Shown: positions 1 through 10,410 of the stretch, in pieces | Numbering within the stretch: the first letter of the stretch is position 1 | How the letters are laid out: the number at the start of each line of letters is the position of its first letter | From: Epithemia pelagica | Taxonomy: Eukaryota > Bacillariophyta > Bacillariophyceae > Surirellales > Surirellaceae | Length of the DNA: 64,000 nt | NCBI GenBank assembly: GCA_946965045.2 | Contig: OX337232.1 | Location: forward strand, 2,046,001-2,110,000 | Reading direction: 5' to 3' | Notes under the pieces: model-generated | Seen by the model: the letters and a program-made list of their open reading frames with translations, nothing else | What the model was told of the DNA's origin: nothing | Databases searched by the model: none | Position numbers and translations under genes: made by a program

Positions 1-241
1 TCCCTGATTCACCTGCTCCTAACAGAAGAAGCTTCACTTTTAATTCTTCCTGCTGCCTAGCTCGATCCAGATCCCGATCAATTCCGCTGGACGCCGCGGT
101 CTCCTGCCGGTCATCGCTTTTTGCATTTGCCGTATAAGGACTACTGGCTGTGTTGTTGCGAGCTACACCCGCAGCGCCATTGCTCGTCCCTGCTTGAGGC
201 TGAGACTCAGGGGGCGCTGGAGCTGATGCCCCACAGCCCAT
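1..241 (-). CDS. Heterotrimeric G-protein alpha subunit, N-terminal part (cut by window edge)
   Basis: The minus strand from the ATG at 241 stays open for 80 codons to the window edge. The protein starts MGCGAS, the usual N-myristoylation (Gly2) and palmitoylation (Cys3) signal of G-alpha proteins. A low-complexity Ala/Pro/Ser/Asn stretch of about 50 residues follows, then IDRDLDRARQQEELKVKLLL and GAGESG, the start of the P-loop GAGESGKS/T. Known role: a GTP-binding switch on the inner plasma-membrane face that couples receptors to effectors. The linker between the lipid anchor and the alphaN helix is longer than in animal Gi proteins. The start is clear because the lipidation motif follows the ATG directly. 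The switch regions and arginine finger lie outside the window. Confidence 0.9.
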   Translation of the reverse strand, partial: MGCGASAPAPPESQPQAGTSNGAAGVARNNTASSPYTANAKSDDRQETAASSGIDRDLDRARQQEELKVKLLLLGAGESG

Positions 242-1094
242 ATTCTTTCGATATTAATGTTTGATACGTTTATCTGCACCTTGGTTGTTTCTATATCTCC
301 CAAGACTTGCGTGGGCAACCGGCTGCGTTGTGTTGCTGTTGGATTGGATGGTTGTTGCAAAAAAAGGGGGTACACTTTCTCCGAGACAGGAAGAGCGACG
401 CGGCGTGCCTCGTGGTCCGGTGAGGTGCGAGTCCGATGCATGACCCCAAACCCAACAAACCCCAATCCAAATTTCGTTGAAAATCAAGATAATATCCATT
501 TTTCTTTTGTAAAAATCTTTGCTTTTTGAGCAACACGTCTGCCGCTGCCGGAAGCGGGAATAGTTCCCGGTAAAAAAGCAAAAACGCTGACGTGAGGAGT
601 CCCGATCCAACTACCTGTCCCACAATGTACAGTCTCGTTTTGACTGGTAACTCTCCGTTCAAGTTGGAAGTTGAATAGATTTGTACATAGCAACATAGCA
701 ACTACACCGACAAAGAGTGAAACCATAAAGCTGGGAAGGAGCTTGCGATCAAGGGATCTGGTTTTCCGCAATGATACATGATACATGCAAAGGGCACAAG
801 AGTTTATTGTGAAAGTCTGGCTTCCACATTGAACGAACTGGTAATATAGATCACATCCTCCCATGCCCCATGGCTACAGCCGAGTTGCTCGAGAACAACC
901 ACATAGGAAAGTTCTTCTAAGGCTTTAGATCCTATCCATCTGTCGACACAAGGGGGTAACGAGTAACGAATGTATTAGTGACCACGTAGTCGACCTTGCT
1001 AGGCTTGTCCATTCATAGAAAGCGGTACTCGCCCTTCCGATTCAGCTTTCAACCACAAAGATCTACAGGCATGCCCCGTTCAGCCAATAAAAGG
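242..1094. other. Intergenic region upstream of G-alpha, with a weak small ORF
   Basis: This lies between the G-alpha start and the 3' end of the CLC gene. The minus strand has an ATG-started ORF of 126 codons at 864-484 with one hydrophobic stretch (around KLLPSFMVSLFVGVVAMLLC) that would make a type II anchor. It has no recognisable domain and no clear donor that would join it to G-alpha. It may be 5'UTR of the G-alpha transcript. I see no RNA gene here. Confidence 0.3.
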
Positions 1095-3152
1095 TCAAAA
1101 GCGTAACAACCACTTTAGAGTGATATGCCAGCGCTTGCCGTCTGCGCGAACGGTTGAAAGATCCCACACATCCACTTTTTCTAGCCACCAAAAATAGCTG
1201 ATCGGATACTTTGGAGGACTTCTTCTGCACTTGGTTGGTTGTTGAGAGAGTTCTTCTGGTTCTTGATCTTGCTCTTCTCCTTCCTCTTCATCCTCGTTGT
1301 GACCAGTCAAAGATTCTAAACGACGAAGAACTCCGTCACTGATTGATACATTCGCCAATGTGAGCGGTAGGCCCATGCCCCCGACTACAAGCCAGGACAC
1401 CAGAAAAGACACTGTAATCGGAACGAGCAAGTCAAACGAACCACCAAACCATGCCAAGGATACCAAGACCGTGCTGACAGGAAACGGAAATGCCGTAAAC
1501 GACATCGCAACAATGGCACATGAATACGTGACCAAAGGTGGGACAGCTCCCATTACGTTTTCCAACGAATGTCCCAAGCAGCATCCGGAGAAAAGAAGCG
1601 GCGTTAATGATCCACCGACCAATCCAAAGCTCGTCGAGATAGATACCCCCATAATCTTGACTAAAGCAATCAGGAGAAACCAAAATCTGTGGTTTTCATC
1701 TGATGAATCGACATATTCCTCCGGGTCAGATATTGAAGTATGATTCGTTCGTAAGGAAGTGATGGTGGTTTGAATAAAGCTTAGTCCAGACCCTGCGACT
1801 TCTGGGGCTACCACGAAAATACCCATATTGCAGAGTGCTGCCAAGATTGGAAAGGCCAGTGGTACTATCCAGTACCCCATGGTGCCACACGACATGGATA
1901 TTTGTCGACAACATGACCTTCGCAACCACCGCGAGAACGTCATCGTCGCATTTCCCATCAGAGCGAGACAGCCACCCAAAATACCAATCAAGGCTGCTAC
2001 CAGAACATGACCATGATGGTATTGATAGTGGCCCATATCATCATTCTTTTCAACAAACACGGCAAGTTTCCAATGCACAACAGAAAGAATGGCTCGAGCG
2101 CACAAAGAAGACGCCAGAGACGCGGCGAGTTGCAATGAAAACTGCTCCAAACGGTCGTGTCCAGGCCAAGTTTTGCACTCATCGTGTGTATGTTCAACTT
2201 CCTCCCAAGTGGGCGGTATCCCCACGAGCTGCGCCAACTCACCTGCTACAACGGGCCCAACCACCGGTGAGGGAATGAACGGAACAATAGATGCAGCTAG
2301 TGCGATTCGTATCATGTTTATGGGAGATGAACCATCGTGGTACAAAAGACCATGGCCGGGGGCATGATGCATCATGAGGGGAACGACAGCGGCAACGAGC
2401 TTTCCGAAAGCAGTCGCAATCGCACCCACCACAAATTCGGGTCCAACCGGAGCCCCCGAGATCAACGCAACAAAACCCGCAAATATCACAAATACGAAAT
2501 GTCGAAGATGACCATCGTGATTACTTTCCGTTTCAAATAACTCTTGAGTCATCCAGAGAGACGAAGCAGAATAAAATATGGAATCGACGAAGGCTTGGCC
2601 CTCAGTGGAACGACGACCAAACCACCAATCGACCAAGAAGAAAATGATGCCTGTCGCCAAGCTTCCCAAAACTGCCACCAGTCCGATCCAATAAATGTGG
2701 GTGTCTTTGCAATCATTCTTTATATCTCCTTGGCAGGGAATCCAGAGGCTGGTCATGGCTTCCGTCACTCCCACAAAACCCACCGAAAGCCCTCCCACCA
2801 AAATTCCGACCACTATCGCCGACGGTAGATTGACGCACCAAAACGAACTTTCGCGTCCGTAGGCTTTGCCATGAAGAAGACTAAGTTCTTCATTTAGACA
2901 TTGACCTTCTTCCATAGAGGGAGACGAGGTATCTCCATTGTCGTCAAAGTTTCCCTCATGGGACAGATCAATCTCGCCACTTCGCCGTGGAGCCGGGAAA
3001 AGCGCGTTTCTCAGTCGTTCGCTTCGTGCTCGTAGGGCCAAGGCTTCAGCTGAATCTGCCTCCTCCGTCTCCGTCCTACTTCTTATCTGAAAGACATGCC
3101 TTGGAGGAGGGGTTTGGGCTTTGTTTGATCTCAATAAAAGAGGCTCTTCCAT
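1095..3152 (-). CDS. CLC-family chloride channel/transporter
   Basis: This is a single exon of 685 aa from the ATG at 3152. The frame is open 45 nt further upstream but only from a TTG. The N-terminus MEEPLLLRSNK carries an acidic di-leucine-type sorting signal, followed by about 100 hydrophilic residues. About ten to twelve membrane segments follow. The first CLC signature reads GAPVGPEFVVG, so the usual GKEGP gating block is replaced by a GxPxGPE form. The later one reads VGGSLTPLLFSG, matching the GGxxxPxxxxG pore block. The protein ends in an acidic tail (EDEEEGEEQDQEPEE), with no CBS pair visible. Role: anion channel or anion/proton exchanger of a membrane, probably internal given the sorting signal (inference). 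It is divergent to RPS29 with about 410 bp between starts. Confidence 0.85.
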   Translation of the reverse strand: MEEPLLLRSNKAQTPPPRHVFQIRSRTETEEADSAEALALRARSERLRNALFPAPRRSGEIDLSHEGNFDDNGDTSSPSMEEGQCLNEELSLLHGKAYGRESSFWCVNLPSAIVVGILVGGLSVGFVGVTEAMTSLWIPCQGDIKNDCKDTHIYWIGLVAVLGSLATGIIFFLVDWWFGRRSTEGQAFVDSIFYSASSLWMTQELFETESNHDGHLRHFVFVIFAGFVALISGAPVGPEFVVGAIATAFGKLVAAVVPLMMHHAPGHGLLYHDGSSPINMIRIALAASIVPFIPSPVVGPVVAGELAQLVGIPPTWEEVEHTHDECKTWPGHDRLEQFSLQLAASLASSLCARAILSVVHWKLAVFVEKNDDMGHYQYHHGHVLVAALIGILGGCLALMGNATMTFSRWLRRSCCRQISMSCGTMGYWIVPLAFPILAALCNMGIFVVAPEVAGSGLSFIQTTITSLRTNHTSISDPEEYVDSSDENHRFWFLLIALVKIMGVSISTSFGLVGGSLTPLLFSGCCLGHSLENVMGAVPPLVTYSCAIVAMSFTAFPFPVSTVLVSLAWFGGSFDLLVPITVSFLVSWLVVGGMGLPLTLANVSISDGVLRRLESLTGHNEDEEEGEEQDQEPEELSQQPTKCRRSPPKYPISYFWWLEKVDVWDLSTVRADGKRWHITLKWLLRF

Positions 3153-3562
3153 TGGCAACAAGTCGTGGGTTTTATTTGGAAAATGGACGAGGCGCAAAAT
3201 ATTCCCCCCTTTTATGGGTCATGCAAAAGATGCGCGGTCCGATTCACGCGACTCATGAGGAGTGCTGGACAGACGCCTCATCGTTTACCTTCTTACTAAA
3301 AGCTACGCCGCTGGCCAGATGGACGCAGTTTCTTGATTAACGCCTTGGAAGAGGTAAGACGAATGGGTTTGACGTCTGGTATTCAGAGTGACGATGCATT
3401 TCGAGAATTTCAATTCGAAGTTTTCGAGATGAGGCATAGATTGCTGGAAGGTGTTGCTCGCTTGTGTCGTGTCTCTTACTTTTATTGAAGGTTCGCACTC
3501 ACCGTGATCTTGCCATATCTCGTTGTCTTCGTTCCAGATTATCATAAAACAGATTGCACAAA
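3153..3562. promoter_or_regulatory. Divergent promoter region between CLC and RPS29
   Basis: About 410 bp separates two genes transcribed away from each other, so both promoters must lie here. No TATA-like box or other named element stands out by eye. The call rests on gene arrangement only. Confidence 0.4.
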
Positions 3563-3751
3563 ATGGCCGAGACACGAAAACCGAACAAATTGTATGCCAC
3601 GCACCCGAAAGGATATGGTAAAGGTTCCCGTCAATGCCGAGTGACAGGACGCCAAGGAGGTATGGGATTGGTTCGAAAATACGGTATCAACATGAAGCGA
3701 CAGGTTTTCCGGGAACGTGCATATGATATGGGATTTATGAAGTACAATTAA
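3563..3751 (+). CDS. RPS29: 40S ribosomal protein S29 (uS14)
   Basis: This is a 62-aa intronless ORF; the ATG sits in a good context (acaaaATGG). The core KLYATHPKGYGKGSRQCRV, then GLVRKYGINM and RERAYDMGFMKY, is the eukaryotic uS14 pattern. It acts in the head of the small ribosomal subunit. The usual protein of 56 residues binds zinc through four cysteines (CxxC...CxxC). Here only the first remains: CRVC is CRVT and NMCRQCF is NMKRQVF, with two extra residues in the loop between. So this is a zinc-free form on sequence grounds. The reading frame is otherwise intact and the C-terminus is the normal length, so it does not look like a pseudogene. Confidence 0.92.
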   Translation: MAETRKPNKLYATHPKGYGKGSRQCRVTGRQGGMGLVRKYGINMKRQVFRERAYDMGFMKYN

Positions 3752-4574
3752 TTTTTGAGAAATGTCTCTGGAATAGCGGAAATTGGACCAGGTTGAAGTT
3801 ATTCACTGCATTTACTTGTGTAAAGCCTAAGGCCATGGTGATGCATCAAAGTTGTCCTGGGACGAGAGAAAGGTTTTCTCTGTGGGCCGACAACTTAGGA
3901 TTGCGAGTTACGTGGTCCATCAGGTTGATCCAATAGTTGAGAAGTTGCCAATCCACAGTACACAGCCTGATTTATTGAGCGTTCACTCCATGGTTCGATC
4001 CATGTGGCAGCTACAATTCGCGAAGTGGTCCTTTGGGGACGATGGCCGACCAGGTGGCAGTTCCTGTGACTTGTGTCTGACATGGAACAAGGTTTGTTCT
4101 GCCAGGTTGGTTTCTAGGCGCGTTATCATGTACGTTTGCGAAATGGTCGCCACATGAACTTTTTCACCGCTTGATCGTTCGTTCTCGTTTGTCCATCTCT
4201 TGAGCTTTTCCGAGAAGTCTTCCAGCTAGCTCACGGACAACGCATATGCAATTGAAATGCATTCTATTTCGCTGTTCTCGTTAGCAACTGCAATGTCCTC
4301 TCCAATCCATTTTAACACTTTTCTGCAGTACCTTGGTCGCTGGTCGCACATATGAAACACACGTGGGTCGCTCTTGTTTGAGAACCCTCGCCCACAATGG
4401 CGGCGTGCGTTCTTTGAGCGGGGTTTCAGTTCCTTCTCTTTCCGTTTTGTGGCAGGTTTCGATCGAGAAATTCGGCATTGTGTCATTGAGCAGCCATTAA
4501 CGACAGCCAGATTCGAGCTTCCTAGTCGAGTGGTAGATGGAGCGATTTGTGATCGAAGCATTGTTGTGTCATCC
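3752..4574. other. Intergenic region between RPS29 and the acidic nuclear-type gene
   Basis: About 820 bp. It must contain the RPS29 3' end and the promoter of the next gene. A 101-codon open frame at 3852-4157 has no recognisable protein features. I see no repeats or RNA genes. Confidence 0.3.
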
Positions 4575-7500
4575 ATGAACCAAGCCAAAGTAAACGCAAC
4601 AAGTGGCAGAAGTGATGACGAAATAAGCGAAGCCTCGTCAATTCCAGTAAAAAGCGACGATTCCAATGATGAAGATTACTCTGATGCCGCGAAATCTAAT
4701 ATTGAAGATGAAATCAGTGATGGCGACAACAGCAGTTTCGATATGAACGAACTTACCCTGGCGTCTGCATCAAAACTCAATCCGACAGGTGCACAACAGA
4801 AACGAACACGGAGCAGTACCACTAGTGCCAGAGCTTCTGCTGCTCGGTCCAGTAAAAGCAACGCACGAGAACAGGGAAGGGAAAAAACGCCGTCACGGCA
4901 GCGGAGAATCAGCGCAAAGAAGAACAATGGACAAGCGCCATCGAAACAGCCTGCCGCGGCCACTCGACGCTCACGTCGTCGAGCGACACAGCGAACGTTG
5001 TCCAACAAAGAGTCGGATAGTAGCCATCACGAAACGTTGGGCGAAGAGTTTGATGACGAATCTGATGCAGACGAGAAAAGTCACGTTAACAACGAAAAGG
5101 ACAAGAAGGTGAAACCAAACAAACGGCGCACTATACTTTTAGATTCAGACGAAGAGTTGTCGGAAGACAATAACAGCAACCAGGAAGTCGAAACTCCTGT
5201 ATTGAAACTCAGTCGCCCAGCAACGAGAAGCCGTTCACAAAAGAGAAGTCGTCCTGAAAGTGTCGCAAGACCAACTGCAAGTAAACAAAGAATGAAGCGC
5301 AAGGGCGGTAGGACCAATAACTCATCACGGCTTGTGGATACGGAGGATGACGATAGCAGCATCGATGATACGAATTGGGCTATCACTCCAGAGCACACTC
5401 CAGTAACGATAAGAAAACAACGAAGTTCTGCTCGAAAAGCGAAAATATCCTTGTCGAGACATGCTAGGCTGGACAATGAAAACAGTGAAGATGAAGAAGA
5501 GGATACAGCAGCTGATGGATCCGAAACACCTCCGCGAAAACCCAGAGTCACCCGTGGAGAAAAAACAAGAAAATTCGCGGATGATGAAGATTATCATGAG
5601 GAGGATGACGATGAGGAGGCTGAATCGGAAATCGAGGTGGAGTCGGAAGAAGACAGTGACAACCCAAAGATACGGAAACGCAACAAGAGGAGATCAGTAA
5701 ATATAGACCAAGAGCAAATCGGCACAGTGAACGATGATTCAAGTCGAGATGAAGAGACGACTGGAAAACATCAGCAGTTTTCTTCTCCTGGTTTACATGA
5801 GATATCGCCGTCGCAAAAAGATGTCTTTGTTGACAGCGATAGTTACAGTCAAGACGACAATGCTCACCCACTGGATAGCCCGGTGCCATCTCCACGGGGA
5901 AAAGTTATGGAGTGCCCAAGCACACACGACGAGATCACAGCAGAGAAACTCCCCAAACGCCATGTGTGTTTCATCACAAACGATGGATCTCGACATTGTT
6001 TTGCGTTGTCTACGCTACACCGAATCGCGACTTCGTCAGCTTTAACCCAGTATCGCACAGATGTTGGTGGTAATCTGAAAAAGACATTTCTTCAGCCCCC
6101 TCATTTCCGATCTGCAATGTCTGAAGACTTGCTGGATCAGATTGCATCCCGTTTTGGACGTCAAGCTTTGGAAATTAGTTCTTCATTCTATGGTGGTAAT
6201 CTGCACCGAATGGAAAGAATGAACGAAGAGGACGTTTCCGTTGACGAGCAATCCAGAGATGGCCATTCAATGTCCAATGATCGAAGCTCTCTTAGGAATG
6301 CAATAGCAGACAACGAAGACTTTCTTCGACAGGTGCATCAGTACATGACAGCCCAGATGGGATCCCATGATTTATATGCATGTCCTGTATGCTTCTCAGT
6401 GGCACAGTTTCGATTTCGTCGAAAATCGTTTTTTGGAGCGCGTTGCAAGGAACAAGAAAATGGCGAGTCAAGTAATGATGAAGACCTCTATCTAGCAGAA
6501 GAGAGGCAGGATCCCATGGCTGTTCTCCAGTCACTGGACAAATCGTTTTCCCGGGAGTTTGAGATTGCTTCCACATTCTGTAGAAGCAAGGTGTCCGACA
6601 TAAAGGCGCATCTGCGGGACTACCATGATCTCGATACAAGAAACATTGACGGGAACAGTCTGTATTCTGCCTTCAAGATTCGAGCTCAAGATGGGTAAGG
6701 AACGATATGGCTCATGCACTGCGCAATAATAGCGCCACTAACGTTTTCTTTTTCACTCTTGCTTGGTTCAGTCTATTACAAAGGTACCTGAAGAAGCAGC
6801 GGCATTATGGGCGAGGTCAAGGTGCCATGCAAAGATATTGGTTGAGAGGCAACAATTTCTACTTTGTTCACTTGTTAAGTCTTGTTCAGAAAGCTCAACT
6901 GATGGCCATGGTAAATGAGACGGGAGAGCAGGATGAGGAGGTGGGAGCAGATGTTCGAGAAGAGGCACAGCAGTACTGGTCTGCCCCGATTGAATACTTT
7001 AGCTCGTGTCAGAGAATAAAAGATGCGCTATGGGATCGAATTGCAAGTCCATTTCGTAAAACTGATGCTCTGAGAGAAATGAAAGAGTGGATCGCTGACG
7101 AAAACGAAGATGATGGTGACGACGCAATTGTGTCTCATCGATCACTGTACATGGATTCCATCCGCAAGGATGAGGCTCGGGAGGCTGAAGCCAACCAAGA
7201 ACTGGTGGAGCGACTGAGAGTAGAGGCGGAAGGAATGGATGATGAAGAATCGGTTGTCGTGGAAGAAGAGGAAGAATCCGATGTCGTTCTTTCGGAGGAT
7301 AGTGGTTCGCTAGAAGGTGATGAAGAGGAGAACGAAAGCGATGATATGGATGAATGGCAGCAAAATCTTTTGAATAAGCGACGTGCTCGTAGTCCCGAAG
7401 ATGAAAAGAAGTCGCGAAGAGGCAACCCTCGAACAAGAGGTTCAGATGTCCCCCGACGTAGATTGAGTCTGTCAAAACAGAAGCAAGACGATTCCGACGA

Positions 7501-7639
7501 CTCTGACATATCGTGGAACAAGGATACGGCGAATGAAACGAAAGGCAGGTCACCTTCTTCTTCGGGGAGGAAACGAAGAGTGGTGGATGATGACGATGAT
7601 GATGAGACTGGCGAAATGGAAACGACTTGTTATGTATGA
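4575..7639 (+). CDS. Large charged, probably chromatin-associated protein with a CxxC...HxxxxH finger (two exons)
   Basis: Exon 1 is 4575-6694, intron 6695-6771 (GTAAGG...TTCAG, 77 bp), exon 2 6772-7639; the joined frame gives 995 aa. The frame is open upstream of 4575 but the first in-frame ATG is 4575 (MNQAKVNATSGRSDDE). Residues 1-500 alternate acidic Ser/Asp/Glu runs with Lys/Arg-rich RRSRRRA-type stretches, typical of disordered nuclear proteins. Around residues 600-690 there is a degenerate zinc finger (YACPVC ... KAHLRDYH). The intron falls in a conserved-looking segment rich in Tyr, Arg and Gln, AFKIRAQDG then LLQRYLKKQRHYG. The C-terminus is again acidic with KR clusters. I do not recognise a named family. 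A nuclear role is inferred from composition only. Confidence 0.75.
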
Positions 7640-8137
7640 CTCATTATTGGAGATCACCGATCTATGAAGGATGGTTCTTCTTGGATTTGCTAGCCCTGGA
7701 TTTGCTAGCTAAGGATGCTTGGTCCTTGCACTCTGTCCATAGTCCGTAGATCGAATGTCAAGCACATTAATGCGCCTCATCGCTTAAATTATGAGTGTGT
7801 TAAAGCATTTTTTATTAAAATAATGGATACGAACGCTGAAAATTGGTATCTTTCATTAGGCTTCTGTGCGTTCTGTCTGTTCGGTTTTGGGTGTGATTTG
7901 TGACCGCTCATCGAATTCTAATTCTCATCGAAGGCCAAACCAAAGGGATCTAAAAAGATCTGTCGACGCAAGTTCTCTTTTCCGTGTCCCTCCCCAACTG
8001 TCTGGCTTCTTTTGTCTGACCCGATACTAAGAACAGGCATTCCCTTGATATTGTATCCTCTGAATCAAGAGAAATCCAAATACCTCGACTATTGAAACAT
8101 GTAGACTCGCAACTTCCTTTCGCCAACCGCCACCATC
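7640..8137. other. Intergenic region before the first peroxiredoxin
   Basis: About 500 bp. It has a short direct repeat (GGATTTGCTAGC twice near 7684-7710) just after the preceding stop. Otherwise I see nothing of note. It must include the peroxiredoxin promoter. Confidence 0.3.
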
Positions 8138-9240
8138 ATGAGTCCAATCACCAAGACATCTGTGAAAGCGAAGGCAACGACCTGTGCCAATATGCTTCGA
8201 CGTTTCCCATCTGCTGCCACCTGCTCTGGTGAAGTGACGAAGGTGGTGAGTCAACAAGGACAACAGCAGCGACATGCTAGTTTCCTCTCCATCCCTTCCA
8301 AGATGTCCACCCAAACGACTGTCACTCCTTCTACGCCGTTCAGTCGTCGTTCGTTCACGTTGACACCGGGTTTGTCATCGACGGATGTGTTAAAGCCAGA
8401 ATGGACGACACCGAAAAAGGAAGGTGACCACATTCCCAACGTGGAATTTCTCACGCGCGTCCGTGTGGAACCTCGTAAGGATGAACCCCATCCAGATCCG
8501 CATCCCTTGGATTGGAAGAAATTTACGACGAACGATTTGTTTGCCGGACGGCGGTGTGTCGTATTTGCCTTGCCTGGAGCCTTTACTCCTGTCTGCAGTA
8601 CCACTCATTTGCCTGGATTTGAAAAAGTCTACGACGATGTCAAAGAGGTCGAATTGGATGATGTCTATTGTACGTACAATACTTCTTTTGGGCAAGATTG
8701 TTTTGTGCTTTCTGCAAACAAGCAGTACCCATTGAACACACACGTGGCATTTGCACCTGCTGAACTTATCCTGGAGGAATGACCGTGTGTTTTAGTTGTG
8801 AACTCTGTCGCCTTGTTGTCAGAAGTTGGATGCAATAACGTGTTCTTTGAAACCACTACTAACGCTGTTTACTCGGTGCTCTTCCTACAGGTCTTTCGGT
8901 GAACGACGCCTTTGTAATGCGTCAGTGGGGTTTGAAAATGGGTTTGGAAGAAGATTTCGAGCTTGGTACCATGTTGGGATTTAGCAAACTGAAATTGTTG
9001 CCGGACGGGGCTGCTCATTTTACCCGTGGTATGGGAATGTCTTGTTTATGGGAGCATGAACGCGGTTTCGGAGAACGATCATGGCGGTATTCCATGGTTG
9101 TCAATGACTGTGTCATTGAGAAAATGTTTGTCGAACCTGGACGGACGCACAATTCGGGACCTGATCCCATTGGAGTGTCGGATGCCAAAACCATGATGGA
9201 TTACTTGAACAATTCCGATTGGCCCAGTTACGACGAATAA
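8138..9240 (+). CDS. Type II (Prx5-like) peroxiredoxin with organelle presequence (two exons)
   Basis: Exon 1 is 8138-8669, intron 8670-8890 (GTACGT...CTACAG), exon 2 8891-9240; 293 aa. The first ~85 residues are rich in Ser, Thr, Lys and Arg with almost no acids, as in a mitochondrial or plastid presequence. No hydrophobic signal peptide is seen, so mitochondrion is favoured (inference). The thioredoxin-fold core has the peroxidatic Cys in PGAFTPVCSTTHLPG and a second Cys in VYCLSVNDAFVMRQWG, the position of the resolving Cys in plant type II enzymes. GMGMSCLWE and GERSWRYSMVV follow. It reduces H2O2 and organic peroxides using glutaredoxin or thioredoxin. The intron splits the resolving-Cys codon (T|GT). 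It is the tandem paralogue of the gene at 10411. Confidence 0.93.
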
Positions 9241-10410
9241 AAAACGTGACTAAGTGGGTTCACACCAGAAAGATCAGTGACCCAAACAGTGAAAGAAAAC
9301 CAGAAAACAAAACAAGACAACAAAACAAACAGTCCACACGATTTCCCCCCCCAAACATACGGTACAAGATGAATTTTAAAAAATACCCCACATACCACAA
9401 AGCATACGCACTGAAAACGCTCTCTAACCTTACTAGGTAGCAGAATATGAGATTATCCTCCTATCATGATTGCTCTCTCCTGGTAGGAAGGGATTCGGAT
9501 GAGCCAAGAGTACCTTACACCTAGAAACACTAATCAAGCCACATCCAGTACCACCATCCAGGCTTGTGGGGGGCTTATGGTCCACCTCGATACAAGAAGA
9601 TCATGACAGGTGGGCTACACTGGGCCAGGCGCCCACTTCATCCTATTTGTGATGATCTTGTATTGCGGCTCGTTGTTATCGAACCGCACCACCACGGTCT
9701 GGCGGTTGGTTGGTTGAGAGCGTAACACTGGCATAGATGATGCCTTGCTGCCTCAAAGCCATCAAGTAGGAGTACCTAGGAGTACTTCGGCAAACACCCG
9801 CCCAGACTACCCTAGAGACAGAGACGGGATAGAGGAGATAGGAGTAGATGATAGACGGGGCGTGGGAGTGGTGGAACCCTAACCCTAATATGGCAGAAAA
9901 GATTCTCACGTTCTTACGTCTCCTCCCAAAGACAGTACGGATATCTTGCGTTCCTGCAGTCGGAGCAGTCTATCTGTCGCGAGGTCTTCACACATAGCTA
10001 GAGGAGTGCTAGGGGAGTAGTCGCACTTGCCGTAAGGCCCAACAGGAACCGGAATGGCTCCCACGGGCGGGAAAGGGGAATTTTTGATTGTCTTAGATCT
10101 ATCTATCTGTAGACCTCGTCTCAGGATGGCAGTGTCAGAGCACACGATCCCAAGATTGTGAGCTCTAGACTCTTGCGCATGGATTGGTCACTGGGCCAGT
10201 ATCTTGTGTCCACGAGATAGTCCACCTGGCGCGTCATTGCCCGACATGCGCGCGCTCCACCGCCCTGCTCCGACGTACGCACGACAGACACGATCTTGCC
10301 ATCTTCTCGTTGGGATTTTGTCAGAATCATCGTTCCGACCTCCGACCTCCGACCTCCGACCATCCTTAACTCCACTCCTTCCTAGTGTAATCTCCAGAAC
10401 AGAAGCCAAA
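9241..10410. other. Intergenic region between the two peroxiredoxin genes
   Basis: About 1.17 kb. It contains two units of telomere-type CCCTAA at 9876-9890, several TAGGAGTA-like words between 9760 and 9860, and a short CCGACCT tandem run near 10336-10360 that leads into the second gene. No coding sequence is supported. An in-frame ATG at 10246 could extend the downstream gene by 55 residues, but this stretch includes the tandem run and is not favoured. Confidence 0.4.

Noticed and set aside
484-864. 126-codon minus ORF with one hydrophobic segment
   Set aside because: It starts with ATG and could be a small membrane protein, but it has no domain, no clear downstream exon, and lies where the G-alpha leader should be.
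3852-4157. 101-codon plus ORF after RPS29
   Set aside because: No recognisable features and no splice connection to the next gene.
9876-9890. CCCTAA repeats considered as a telomere or former telomere
   Set aside because: Only two perfect units here and a degenerate set at 28776; far too few to mark a chromosome end.
10246-10410. Upstream ATG that would extend the second peroxiredoxin by 55 residues
   Set aside because: The added part contains a tandem CCGACCT run and no conserved sequence. The ATG at 10411 has a better context. Kept only as an alternative.
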